From positions 1 through 21,314 of the IMG/VR virus record IMGVR_UViG_3300032524_000327: DNA of 21,314 bases; one strand, given 5' to 3'. Below the pieces are notes generated by a model. That model was given only the letters and a program-made list of their open reading frames with translations, was not told the origin of the DNA and did not search any database. The position numbers and the translations under genes are program-made. Positions 1 to 6,070 of the stretch are shown in pieces (position 1 is the first letter of the stretch; the number at the start of each line of letters is the position of its first letter). Source of the DNA: a virus.

Positions 1-33
1 AAGAAATCCGGAAAAGGAAGTGCGGCTATATAA
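1..33 (+). CDS. C-terminal end of an upstream CDS (partial)
   Basis: Frame 1 is open from the window edge and ends at TAA (31-33) after ten residues, KKSGKGSAAI. The stop overlaps the ATG of the next gene as TAATG, the junction used throughout this operon, and that overlap is the main reason to call it coding. The tail is basic and small-residue rich. Too little is present to assign a function. Confidence 0.5.
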   Translation, partial: KKSGKGSAAI

Positions 34-212
34 TGTCTAGAATAATTATGAAAGGTAAACATCAATTTTTAGAAATAACTAAAGTTTGTAACAATTGTAA
101 TAAATTTACTACAGTAGATGAACCAATCCTGGAAGGAATATCAAGAGGCTCCAGGAATTTTTACAAGAATAATTCAGTAGATACATGCGGAAATTGTGGA
201 GCTGCATTATGA
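33..212 (+). CDS. Small zinc-ribbon protein, 59 aa
   Basis: The ATG at 33 overlaps the preceding TAA. The product has two CxxC pairs, CNNC near residues 20-23 and CGNC near residues 52-55, the spacing of a small zinc ribbon. No other domain is visible. The stop TGA (210-212) overlaps the next ATG (209) as ATGA, so translation is probably coupled. Zinc binding is inferred from the paired cysteines; the role is unknown. Mini-proteins of this kind recur throughout this region. Confidence 0.75.
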   Translation: MSRIIMKGKHQFLEITKVCNNCNKFTTVDEPILEGISRGSRNFYKNNSVDTCGNCGAAL

Positions 213-574
213 GTGTAAAATATTGTCATAAATGTTTCATTAAGAGTATCAAAGATCATAATAATGATAATGTAGAAATGGTTATGCCTATAGAACATTC
301 TGCAGAGCTTTGCGGAGTAGTAGATTGTAAAGAGCAAGCTACAAGATTAATTTATGGTAAAGGAGAAACTCCAGGAATAGCTTTACCTACTAGAAAAGAA
401 TACATCATTCAAATGAGTAAGGAACTTACTTTAGCTATTGAAAATGGATGTGTAGTAGAGTTTGGAGCTGCAGAAAAGTTTCTTCCAGGAATGCCTCAAC
501 TAACTGAATACAAATTTCTAATTGATAAAGAAATGCTAATTAGAACAATCAATGTCCAGGAGAAAGGAAAATAA
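209..574 (+). CDS. Hypothetical zinc-binding protein, 121 aa
   Basis: The ATG at 209 is preferred over an in-frame ATG at 185 because it gives a 4-base ATGA overlap with the preceding stop. The longer form would overlap that gene by 28 bases. The N-terminus carries CHKC (about residues 6-9) followed by a C-x4-C (CGVVDC, about 35-40), which together could hold one zinc. The rest is a mixed alpha/beta sequence with no family I recognise. The stop overlaps the next ATG (TAATG), preceded by an AAAGGA ribosome-binding-like stretch. Confidence 0.75.
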   Translation: MSVKYCHKCFIKSIKDHNNDNVEMVMPIEHSAELCGVVDCKEQATRLIYGKGETPGIALPTRKEYIIQMSKELTLAIENGCVVEFGAAEKFLPGMPQLTEYKFLIDKEMLIRTINVQEKGK

Positions 575-786
575 TGGATCCATCAAAGAAATCATTTCAC
601 AATCTAGTAGATGAACTAGTATTCTATGCAGAGAATGATCCTATACTGGAAGGAGCCATTACCTGGTTAGATGAGAAGGCCCAAAAAGAAGGAATTACAT
701 TTTATGATATGGTAGAGAAGACTCTAGGAAAAGCAATTGCAAGAGAAAAAGCTGCTGAATGGATGAAGAAGAAAAATGAAAATTAA
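574..786 (+). CDS. Hypothetical helical protein, 70 aa
   Basis: Starts by TAATG overlap with the previous gene. The product is charged and predicted mostly helical, with a lysine-rich C-terminus (MKKKNEN). It has no cysteines, signal peptide or membrane segment, unlike its zinc-binding neighbours. The next small gene starts at 776, inside its last codons. The family is not recognised. It is called because of its codon use and its position in the overlap chain. Confidence 0.7.
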   Translation: MDPSKKSFHNLVDELVFYAENDPILEGAITWLDEKAQKEGITFYDMVEKTLGKAIAREKAAEWMKKKNEN

Positions 787-922
787 AGATATTTGGTATA
801 AAATTACAGGATTAATTAGATTCTATCTCTGTAGGGAATGCGGAAGATTCAAGATTGAAACAAATTCTCATGCTCAAGTTTGTGAAGATTGTTATCATTG
901 GAACTATTATCTAACACATTGA
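776..922 (+). CDS. Small zinc-ribbon protein, 48 aa
   Basis: The ATG at 776 overlaps the previous gene by 11 bases, and the TGA is at 920-922. The product has CREC (about residues 19-22) and CEDC (about 36-39), separated by 13 residues, which is a compact zinc-ribbon layout. The N-terminus is aromatic and amphipathic (IWYKITGLIRFYL) and could pack on a partner or membrane. The function is unknown. The paired CxxC motifs and the tight join make a chance ORF unlikely. Confidence 0.65.
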   Translation: MKIKDIWYKITGLIRFYLCRECGRFKIETNSHAQVCEDCYHWNYYLTH

Positions 923-927
923 GAAAT

Positions 928-957
928 CATAAATAGCTCCAGGATGTAGAAAATCTA
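928..957 (+). promoter_or_regulatory. Leaderless promoter for the gene at 957
   Basis: A TATA-like CATAAATA (928-935) ends 21 bases before ATG 957, the spacing expected for a leaderless archaeal transcript. Between box and start lie CCAGG (939-943) and TAGAAAATCT (947-956), a layout repeated at the promoter for 11353. Confidence 0.6.
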
Positions 958-1202
958 TGGTTTTAGCATCTCAATTATCTGAAAATGATGGATGGAAAAG
1001 ACTGATTGCAGGAGTTCCAAAAGTTACTTCTACAGTAATTCATTTCTTCTTTAAAGGAAAAAGATTATGTGATTCTAAGGAAGAAGTTGAAGGAGAAACT
1101 CATGATAACGTTCCTGCAGATAGATGTCAAAAATGCTTTGAAAGAACCAGGAATCTTTACAATTCTGACAAAATTGAAGATGCCTACAGAGATATCTCTT
1201 AA
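957..1202 (+). CDS. Hypothetical protein with possible zinc site, 81 aa
   Basis: First gene after its own promoter, with the ATG at the predicted transcription start. The product has an aromatic/basic segment (VIHFFFKGKRLC, about residues 27-38) and CQKC (about 57-60). With the earlier Cys38 this might form a metal site. Sequence around its start codon is nearly identical to that around the start at 11353, so the two may share a control mechanism. No known family was recognised. Confidence 0.65.
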   Translation: MVLASQLSENDGWKRLIAGVPKVTSTVIHFFFKGKRLCDSKEEVEGETHDNVPADRCQKCFERTRNLYNSDKIEDAYRDIS

Positions 1203-1245
1203 TCATAATCCTTATTAATCCTAATAATTATCTTTAATTAACGAC

Positions 1246-1911
1246 ATGAAACAACAAACAAAAATTACAATTCTTTTCTTTGTAATAATTCCAATCCTAA
1301 CTGCGTTTACATTAAATTCAGCGTATGGACAAACTAATTCTACTGGAACAAATTCAACTGCAACTAATTCTACTGGAACATTTGAAGGAATCATTGAAGA
1401 GATTGTAATAATAGATACAAATCCAAGCAATGCAGGACTAGTTCTTACTTCTTCAGTTTACAATCAAGGAGCAATGCTAGTAATTACCGGATCAAATATT
1501 CCTCAAAGTTCAGTAGTAGAAACTACAGTCTATCATCCAGACAATAGTAAATTTGGAATATTCAAATCAACTTCAACTAGTGGAGGAGAATTTCAGGTCC
1601 TAATAGAGATAGCTCATACATCAATTCAAGGAGAATATACTGTAAAATCTATTGTAAATGATGTTACTTTAACCAAAAAGTTCCTGTATAGTGGGGGTAA
1701 TGAACTCTCATTTGCTGAAGAAACTATAGTAATAGATGAAACTCCAGTAATTATTCCTGCAGCTTCTACAGTAGAACCAACTAGTACAACTAGTTCTAGT
1801 TCTACAACAACTACTACAGTAACTAATGATTGGGTAATCTTCTTAGAAGACTTGGAACCAACTGATAGATTAGATCTGATTAGAGCAGTATTCAGTTATC
1901 TACTATCATAA
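1246..1911 (+). CDS. Secreted glycoprotein-like protein, 221 aa
   Basis: The N-terminus is a clear signal peptide: KQQTK, then a hydrophobic core (about residues 8-24), then a likely cleavage site after the Ala-Tyr-Gly of SAYGQ (about 25-29). Directly after it come repeated Asn-Ser-Thr units (NSTGT, NSTAT, NSTGT), which are archaeal N-glycosylation sequons. Residues of about 55-148 look like an Ig-like beta-sandwich domain (LVITGSNIP, GEFQV, GEYTV). A Ser/Thr-rich linker (about 177-192) leads to a short acidic C-terminus without a membrane anchor. Such secreted beta-domain proteins are common in Thaumarchaeota. It could be a host-surface modifier, an adhesin or a gene acquired from the host. 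Confidence 0.8.
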   Translation: MKQQTKITILFFVIIPILTAFTLNSAYGQTNSTGTNSTATNSTGTFEGIIEEIVIIDTNPSNAGLVLTSSVYNQGAMLVITGSNIPQSSVVETTVYHPDNSKFGIFKSTSTSGGEFQVLIEIAHTSIQGEYTVKSIVNDVTLTKKFLYSGGNELSFAEETIVIDETPVIIPAASTVEPTSTTSSSSTTTTTVTNDWVIFLEDLEPTDRLDLIRAVFSYLLS

Positions 1912-1923
1912 TTTTTTATTTCT
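1912..1923 (+). terminator. T-rich terminator-like run
   Basis: A run of Ts (TTTTTTATTTCT) begins right after the stop of the secreted-protein gene. Archaeal termination often needs only a U-tract. The next gene starts almost at once, so partial read-through is possible. Confidence 0.35.
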
Positions 1924-1924
1924 C

Positions 1925-2218
1925 ATGTTAATTCAATGTATGAGATGTACTCGTAAATTTGAACAAAAAACTTCTGAAAGATTATGCGGATTCTCTCACT
2001 ATGTAGTAAAAAAATTAACCAAGGAACAGATGCAAATAAGAAATCAACAAGCTAGAGAGCAGGGATATCATGAATATCTTTCTAAATCCAGGAGATACCA
2101 TCAAGATCCTATCTATCAATGGTATAAAGAATTCATTACTACAGAACAAATGCCTAGGCATCAAAGCAATTTCATGAATCTTCTAGTAGAGGAATATCTA
2201 AATCATAGTATTGTTTAG
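1925..2218 (+). CDS. Hypothetical protein with N-terminal CxxC, 97 aa
   Basis: The product begins MLIQCMRC, a CxxC pair at residues 5-8, and has another Cys at about 21, so a metal site is possible but incomplete. The middle is rich in Gln, Arg, Tyr and His, and the sequence looks helical. No clear TATA box precedes ATG 1925, and an in-frame ATG at 1940 is an alternative start. A small TTG-started ORF (2211) overlaps its last codons. Function unknown. Confidence 0.6.
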   Translation: MLIQCMRCTRKFEQKTSERLCGFSHYVVKKLTKEQMQIRNQQAREQGYHEYLSKSRRYHQDPIYQWYKEFITTEQMPRHQSNFMNLLVEEYLNHSIV

Positions 2219-2294
2219 AATAATCCTGGATAGGCTAGAAGAAGGAATAATCAACACTTCCGCTATGGAGCTTAGATTTGGATATAGTCATTGA
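2211..2294 (+). CDS. Possible small protein, 27 aa
   Basis: A TTG at 2211 overlaps the end of the previous gene by 8 bases and opens a 27-residue frame (MFRIILDRLEEG...) ending at TGA 2292-2294. It looks like one amphipathic helix plus a tail. Support is only positional: TTG starts in overlap are common here. It could equally be part of the untranslated region that follows. Confidence 0.25.
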   Translation: MFRIILDRLEEGIINTSAMELRFGYSH

Positions 2295-2296
2295 GG

Positions 2297-2325
2297 CCTA
2301 CTCTAGGAGGAAAATATAGAGTAGG
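2297..2325 (+). other. RNA hairpin in the 2219-2429 intergenic stretch
   Basis: CCTACTCTA (2297-2305) and TAGAGTAGG (2317-2325) are perfect 9-bp inverted repeats around an 11-base purine-rich loop. A second CTCTA at 2334-2338 could pair with TAGAG (2317-2321) instead, so two exclusive structures are possible. Apart from a doubtful 27-aa ORF, the 2219-2429 stretch holds no gene I can support. Confidence 0.5.
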
Positions 2326-2340
2326 ATACAATTCTCTACA

Positions 2341-2395
2341 GGCGTTTTGTTTACTCATAGAACTAGGCATGAAACATTTCCCCCGGTGTTTTGTT
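2341..2395 (+). repeat. Direct repeat GGYGTTTTGTT upstream of a promoter
   Basis: GGCGTTTTGTT (2341-2351) recurs as GGTGTTTTGTT (2385-2395), ten of eleven bases alike. The second copy runs into the TTCGAA part of the promoter for gene 2430. This is a candidate pair of regulator-binding sites. Confidence 0.4.
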
Positions 2396-2408
2396 CGAAT
2401 CTTAAATA
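2392..2408 (+). promoter_or_regulatory. BRE/TATA promoter for gene 2430
   Basis: TGTTCGAATCTTAAATA matches the box seen before the portal, scaffold and decoration genes in 12 of 17 positions, counted against the portal box. It ends 21 bases before ATG 2430, implying a leaderless transcript. Confidence 0.6.
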
Positions 2409-2429
2409 ATTATTTTAATTAGGCGTATT

Positions 2430-2717
2430 ATGGAAACTTCAATCAAATATCTAGATGATAACAAGGTAATAGGATATGATTCTCCAGGGGAATCTATTCT
2501 AATTGTAGCTAAGATTCCAGACTCTAAAGAGAATCCAGGAGGCCTAATAGGAAAATATCATCTAAAATGTTTCAAATGTGGGTTCATCTGCCACTTAGGA
2601 AAACATACAGTAGAGATCATAGATGAGAAAGTAACTCTCACTCCTTCAGTATTATGTCCTATAGAGAAATGTAAAGAGCATTACTGGATAAGAAACGGAA
2701 CAATTGTTTCTGTATAA
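2430..2717 (+). CDS. Zinc-binding protein, 95 aa
   Basis: Starts at the transcription start predicted from its promoter. Cysteines and histidines cluster in the C-terminal half: CFKCGFICH (about residues 47-55) and CPIEKCKEHYW (about 76-86). This gives two Cys pairs about 30 residues apart, a zinc-ribbon-like or treble-clef-like fold. The N-terminal half looks like short beta strands. Having its own strong promoter and upstream repeats suggests a regulatory gene, but that is inference. A T-rich tract follows the stop. Confidence 0.75.
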   Translation: METSIKYLDDNKVIGYDSPGESILIVAKIPDSKENPGGLIGKYHLKCFKCGFICHLGKHTVEIIDEKVTLTPSVLCPIEKCKEHYWIRNGTIVSV

Positions 2718-2730
2718 TTCTCTTTTCTTC
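2718..2730 (+). terminator. Pyrimidine-rich terminator-like tract
   Basis: TTCTCTTTTCTTC follows the stop of gene 2430 directly and precedes an about 105-base gap with the next promoter. This fits U-tract termination in archaea. Confidence 0.35.
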
Positions 2731-2785
2731 ACAATACTTAATAATTTTACACTAATCACTCAATCCCCTTCATTTCCACTCCAGT

Positions 2786-2812
2786 AAGAGAAACTCTTAA
2801 TTAATGATAAAT
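2786..2812 (+). promoter_or_regulatory. Palindrome and weak TATA upstream of gene 2836
   Basis: TAAGAG-AAA-CTCTTA (2786-2800) is a perfect 6+6 inverted repeat. It sits just before TGATAAAT (2805-2812), which ends 23 bases before ATG 2836, the spacing seen at the strong promoters. The palindrome could be an operator. An alternative TATA, CTTAATTA (2795-2802), would serve ATG 2823. Confidence 0.4.
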
Positions 2813-2835
2813 GATCTCAACAATGGGAAGAGCAT

Positions 2836-3327
2836 ATGATAAGCAGTGTAGCTAAATCTAACAAGGGGAAAAAGGCCGGTAGAAAGGAAGGTTCCAAATC
2901 AATCTCAATCAACTCTGAGAAGCTAGCTAAATTCTGCCAATTGTACTCTCTCAACACACCAAAGAAAGAAATTGAAAAGGAACTCAAAATTGCTCAGGCC
3001 CAATATTACAGATACATTGATGCAGCTGAAGAGATTGTAGATGATTTTCTTTTAGGAATGGTAGATCATGGCCTGGTATTACAATTTAGAAATAAACTAG
3101 TAAAGGTAGCTGCAAGAGCTGAAAAAGTAAATGCAATTGCTGATAAATTATTAGATGATTATGATAATTTAGATGAGTCTGGAAAATCAGAGTGTGATAG
3201 GATGGTTCGAAATGCAAACATGACTGATAAATTACATAATGAATTGTTAGATGATACAAAAATAGTGAACCAAACAGTGAAAACTCTTAACAAAGTAATA
3301 GTTAAATCCTCACAGAAAAAGGAGTAA
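2836..3327 (+). CDS. HTH-like DNA-binding protein, 163 aa
   Basis: The N-terminus is basic (KGKKAGRKEGSK). It is followed by a helix-turn-helix-like segment at about residues 29-58, in which PKKEIEKELKIAQAQYYRYI resembles a recognition unit. Long charged helices follow, likely a coiled coil. This layout, in a gene a few kilobases before the large terminase, resembles a terminase small subunit, but a transcription regulator is equally possible. It is the first gene of a compact operon. An out-of-frame ATG at 2823 begins MGRAYDK, similar to the start of the next gene, so the true N-terminus is uncertain. Confidence 0.75.
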   Translation: MISSVAKSNKGKKAGRKEGSKSISINSEKLAKFCQLYSLNTPKKEIEKELKIAQAQYYRYIDAAEEIVDDFLLGMVDHGLVLQFRNKLVKVAARAEKVNAIADKLLDDYDNLDESGKSECDRMVRNANMTDKLHNELLDDTKIVNQTVKTLNKVIVKSSQKKE

Positions 3328-3596
3328 TGGGAAGAGCAATGGAAAAGAAAATTAAAAAACTAACTCCACAACAAATTAGAGTAGGAGTAGAAAAGCAGCT
3401 TGCTAAAAATTCAAAGATTGAAGATCTCTTAATAGACTCTGAAACAATCAAACAACAGATTGATGAAAGAAGAGATGAATTAAATAAATTTGCTTCAGTT
3501 ACTAACAAAACTATTAAAAATTTAGAAGTAAAACAACATAGAGCAAAACGATTAATCCGATACAAGAGAGAGCAGATAGTGAGTAAGAAGAAATAA
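3327..3596 (+). CDS. Basic coiled-coil protein, 89 aa
   Basis: Coupled to the HTH-like gene by a TAATG overlap. The sequence is lysine/arginine-rich and almost wholly helical, with heptad-like spacing at about residues 30-75 and a basic tail ending VSKKK. It has no cysteines or hydrophobic segments. It could bind DNA or RNA, or pair with the upstream HTH-like protein. No family was recognised. Its first four residues, MGRA, are repeated at the out-of-frame ATG 2823. Confidence 0.7.
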   Translation: MGRAMEKKIKKLTPQQIRVGVEKQLAKNSKIEDLLIDSETIKQQIDERRDELNKFASVTNKTIKNLEVKQHRAKRLIRYKREQIVSKKK

Positions 3597-3781
3597 TGGT
3601 TGAAGAATTTGTAGAACCTGAAGAGTTTCCTTTCAAATGTGTAGATTGTGATTCTGCATTTGCTAAAGAAGAATTTTTAGTTAAACATAGAATAGGAGCT
3701 CATCTAGAAATTACTCATGATGAATGCGTGAGTATTGGCCTTACTACAAAATCTGATTTAAAAATGGAGAAACAATCATGA
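3596..3781 (+). CDS. C2H2 zinc-finger protein, 61 aa
   Basis: An acidic N-terminus leads into FKCVDCDSAF...VKHRIGAH: C15 and C18, then H31 and H36, a classical C2H2 finger with a Phe at the core position. Such single-finger proteins are common in archaeal viruses and usually act as DNA-binding regulators. It overlaps both neighbours (TAATG upstream, ATGA downstream). The specific target is unknown. Confidence 0.8.
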   Translation: MVEEFVEPEEFPFKCVDCDSAFAKEEFLVKHRIGAHLEITHDECVSIGLTTKSDLKMEKQS

Positions 3782-4032
3782 GTACACAATTATCAAAATT
3801 TCATACAATCCTTCAAGAGAAAATGGTAGTTACTAAATTATTGGAGATGAATAATCTCCCTATCAAATCAATGATTGTAAAAATTAATCCATCATATTAT
3901 GCAGATATAATTAACTCTGATGAGATGAGGGAATTTATTCCAGAGGCATTCTCTGATAAATTATTTGGAATGGAGAAAATTATTACTCTAGAAGAAAAAT
4001 CATTTAAAATCTATGTGGAGTTGGAGATATAA
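3778..4032 (+). CDS. Hypothetical protein, 84 aa
   Basis: ATGA overlap with the zinc-finger gene. The N-terminal half is helical. The rest alternates hydrophobic and charged residues, as in a small alpha/beta fold (MIVKINPSYY, FKIYVELEI). No motif or family was recognised. A GGAG sequence and a TAATG overlap lead to the MazG-like gene. Confidence 0.7.
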   Translation: MSTQLSKFHTILQEKMVVTKLLEMNNLPIKSMIVKINPSYYADIINSDEMREFIPEAFSDKLFGMEKIITLEEKSFKIYVELEI

Positions 4033-4361
4033 TGTCTGCTAACTGGATAGAGTATCAAAAAACTATTACAAATGCAATTAATACTATCAAAAATGAAACT
4101 AGAAGAATAACTGATTTTCATGTAAACAAAGTTGGTAAATGGAATCCAAATTTACAATTATTACAAATCATTGAAGAGGTAATGGAAGTAAGAAAAGACT
4201 GGAAGGAAAATAATGTTGAGAAAGAAAGAGAAGAATATGTTGATATTTTAATGGCAGTAATGACACTATACCATATTGAAGAAGTTACTGATGAAGAAAT
4301 TAAAAGAGCAGTAACTAAAGTTTTAAATAAATATGTAGAAAGAGGATGGATTAAACCTTGA
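4032..4361 (+). CDS. MazG-like nucleotide pyrophosphohydrolase, 109 aa
   Basis: All-alpha protein with the metal-binding pattern of the MazG/dUTPase-2 superfamily: EExxE at E48, E49 and E52 (IIEEVMEV), then ExxD at E68 and D71 (EYVDIL). Its length suits a single MazG domain. Members hydrolyse nucleoside triphosphates to monophosphates and pyrophosphate, and many viruses carry one to adjust nucleotide pools or alarmone signals. A GGAG sits ahead of its TAATG start. Substrate cannot be read from the sequence. Confidence 0.75.
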   Translation: MSANWIEYQKTITNAINTIKNETRRITDFHVNKVGKWNPNLQLLQIIEEVMEVRKDWKENNVEKEREEYVDILMAVMTLYHIEEVTDEEIKRAVTKVLNKYVERGWIKP

Positions 4362-4504
4362 AATCTTGGTGTATCAAATGCAGAAAAGAAGTTGATGTAG
4401 TATCTCCTACAGAGATAATTCATAACAATAGAGAAGCTATGAAGGGAACCTGTAAAGTTTGCAAGACTGAAATTATAACTTACAATGTAGAGGGAAATCC
4501 ATAA
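4358..4504 (+). CDS. DUF5679-like zinc ribbon, 48 aa
   Basis: Starts at TTG 4358 in a TTGA overlap with the MazG-like stop. The product has WCIKCRKEVDV, then MKGTCKVCKTEI: two CxxC pairs about 27 residues apart with the conserved Lys-Gly-Thr-Cys ahead of the second pair. This matches DUF5679, a small zinc-ribbon family common in archaea and phages, as I recall it. The function of that family is not known. The stop overlaps the next ATG (TAATG). Confidence 0.75.
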   Translation: MKSWCIKCRKEVDVVSPTEIIHNNREAMKGTCKVCKTEIITYNVEGNP

Positions 4505-4815
4505 TGGAAACTTTTTCAGAAAAACTAGAACATTTAGCAACTGAATTTAAAGATGAAAAATATAGAATGCTATCTTTTACAACTATTGATAATACTATGG
4601 TTAGAATTGAGAAATGTTCACCAAGAAAGGGATTAATCAATACCATTTGTCAAGAACTTGCAGAGGATATTGAATCTACTATTGATGAAGGAGAAGGAAG
4701 AAAAGACATTGAGTATTTAGGATTTGGAGATTTAAAATTAAAAGTACAATACAAAGATGAAGAAGATAATGATGTTATATTTATTGAACCTGATATTTGG
4801 GAGTCTATATCATGA
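4504..4815 (+). CDS. Hypothetical acidic protein, 103 aa
   Basis: Linked by TAATG to the zinc ribbon before it. The product is strongly acidic in its second half (DEGEGRKD, KDEEDNDV), with predicted beta strands near the C-terminus. It has two isolated cysteines, no metal motif, and no signal or membrane segment. Family not recognised. The next gene starts at ATGA across its stop. Confidence 0.7.
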   Translation: METFSEKLEHLATEFKDEKYRMLSFTTIDNTMVRIEKCSPRKGLINTICQELAEDIESTIDEGEGRKDIEYLGFGDLKLKVQYKDEEDNDVIFIEPDIWESIS

Positions 4816-5063
4816 CTCTAACAGAACGAGAGAAATTCATTTCTGATGTTACAGGATTTATTTTTGCTCACTTGGAGAACTATGGAGATTATGATATTAC
4901 TGCAACGTTAAACAATTATCTTAAATTTACCAAGGTAGAACTATCTAGAAAAGAGATGGATGAGATTAGAGCAGATGTTACAAAACACATGAATGATATG
5001 TCTAAAAAGGTAGGGGAATGGACCAACAAAGCTATAGAAGAGGAGTTGTTAAGCAAAAAATGA
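4812..5063 (+). CDS. Hypothetical helical protein, 83 aa
   Basis: ATG 4812 is chosen because it makes an ATGA overlap with the preceding stop. An in-frame TTG at 4797 would only add MGVYI. The product (MTLTEREKFISDVT...) looks all-helical with a charged C-terminus (EEELLSKK). No domain was recognised. It is coupled to the next gene by another ATGA overlap at 5060. Confidence 0.7.
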   Translation: MTLTEREKFISDVTGFIFAHLENYGDYDITATLNNYLKFTKVELSRKEMDEIRADVTKHMNDMSKKVGEWTNKAIEEELLSKK

Positions 5064-5218
5064 TACTTCCAATAGAAATTACATTTGAAGAAGGTTCTGA
5101 TTATAATTCCTCACTAGTTGCTAAAATTCAAGGCCAAGCTCTAACTCAGAAAGAACTAATATTTGCAACTAAGATAAATGAGATTGTAGATTACATCAAA
5201 GAAAAGGAGAATGCCTAA
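5060..5218 (+). CDS. Hypothetical protein, 52 aa
   Basis: ATG 5060 gives an ATGA overlap with the previous stop and is preferred over an upstream in-frame ATG (5018) that would overlap that gene by 46 bases. The product starts MILPIEITFEEG and ends in a charged helix. The short beta-then-helix pattern has no known match for me. A GGAG lies ahead of the next gene's TAATG. Confidence 0.65.
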   Translation: MILPIEITFEEGSDYNSSLVAKIQGQALTQKELIFATKINEIVDYIKEKENA

Positions 5219-5496
5219 TGGAAGATCAAAACGTAGTTATCTTACTGGATAAATTTGCTAAACTCTTAGAGCAGGGAAATGTTCCCAAAGTAATCGCAGA
5301 AATATATGCAACAATCACTACACTAGAAAGAAATCTAACTAAAGCAAAAGGAATTAGAGTTCCATTAATTAACATGAATGAATTACATGCTCACTTAGTT
5401 TCAAGTGATGTTCCATTAGCTAATGATATTAAGAATATTGCAAATCATCAAAACATGTTAGCTAAATTCATCAATGAGAGGTTCCCGGTAAATTGA
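5218..5496 (+). CDS. Hypothetical helical protein, 92 aa
   Basis: TAATG start preceded by AAAGGAGAA, a good ribosome-binding sequence. The product is helical and mostly hydrophilic, with no cysteines or motifs I know. Its stop overlaps a TTG start (TTGA) for a small gene not seen in ATG-based scans. Role unknown. Confidence 0.7.
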   Translation: MEDQNVVILLDKFAKLLEQGNVPKVIAEIYATITTLERNLTKAKGIRVPLINMNELHAHLVSSDVPLANDIKNIANHQNMLAKFINERFPVN

Positions 5497-5669
5497 GTGG
5501 CCTAAAATATGAAGTAATGAATACAGAATCTTTTCCTGATACTCCAAAACTTTCTCCATTTCCAGCTCATCCTACTGTATTGATTCCAGTTTTTATTTCC
5601 AGACATATTATACTTCCATTCAAAGTAGCATCAAATGATAATCATACTGGAGGTTCTATTGGACTCTAA
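5493..5669 (+). CDS. Small hypothetical protein, 58 aa
   Basis: Starts at TTG 5493 in TTGA overlap with the previous stop and ends at TAA 5667-5669. It is proline-rich at residues 15-28 (FPDTPKLSPFPAHP), followed by a hydrophobic strand (VLIPVFISRHIILPF). That stretch is too broken by Arg-His for a sure membrane span. Family not recognised. Support comes from the coupling pattern and a frame open for 58 codons. Confidence 0.5.
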   Translation: MSGLKYEVMNTESFPDTPKLSPFPAHPTVLIPVFISRHIILPFKVASNDNHTGGSIGL

Positions 5670-5730
5670 ACTAGAATTAGAATTTATTTTGATTTGTGAA
5701 AAGTTAGGAATTAGGAGTTTGGATAATTAA
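5659..5730 (+). CDS. Possible tiny protein, 23 aa
   Basis: A TTG at 5659 within the end of the previous gene opens 23 codons to TAA 5728-5730 (MDSKLELEFILICEKLG...), and the next gene starts two bases later. Only its fit into the coupling chain supports it. The stretch could instead be a short spacer. Confidence 0.25.
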   Translation: MDSKLELEFILICEKLGIRSLDN

Positions 5731-5731
5731 A

Positions 5732-6070
5732 TTGATTGAAATAAACTATGAACCAATAAAGAAAATTACTCTTCATGATATCCAAAAATACTCTCTAGCT
5801 GATTTTATAGAGATACATGGAAATGATGGAATGTTAGGATGGAGTAATGGATTGATTTACTCAGTAGGTCATTTTCATCAAACTGTAGAGATAGTAAAAG
5901 ACAAGCTGCAAGGAATAGAACATTGGCAAGTTGTAGATTTTGCAATAATGGAAAAGTTTGTAGAGAGAGTAGTAACTAAAAGCAATATTGAACTTTCTAT
6001 TGTTAATCAGTCCAATCATCCAAAGATTGCAGAAATAATTAATTTTGTAAAGGAGAATCATAATGAGTAA
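5732..6070 (+). CDS. Hypothetical protein, 112 aa
   Basis: The start is TTG 5732; the next in-frame ATG would remove 33 residues of plausible sequence. The product is mixed alpha/beta, with an aromatic/glycine segment in the middle (MLGWSNGLIYSVGHFHQ) and helical ends. Two close histidines there (HFH) could bind metal, but no full motif is visible. A Shine-Dalgarno-like AAGGAG near its end serves the next gene, whose ATG overlaps it by 8 bases. Confidence 0.65.
   Translation: MIEINYEPIKKITLHDIQKYSLADFIEIHGNDGMLGWSNGLIYSVGHFHQTVEIVKDKLQGIEHWQVVDFAIMEKFVERVVTKSNIELSIVNQSNHPKIAEIINFVKENHNE

Noticed and set aside
2381-2410. tRNA T-arm-like GTTCGAATC
   Set aside because: The flanking bases do not form a five-base T stem and no acceptor or anticodon arm is present. 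The string fits the TTCGAA part of the promoter box instead.
4118-4540. 140-codon open frame on the - strand
   Set aside because: It is antisense to the MazG-like and DUF5679-like genes, has no promoter and has an unusual residue mix. It is a shadow of AT-rich coding sequence.
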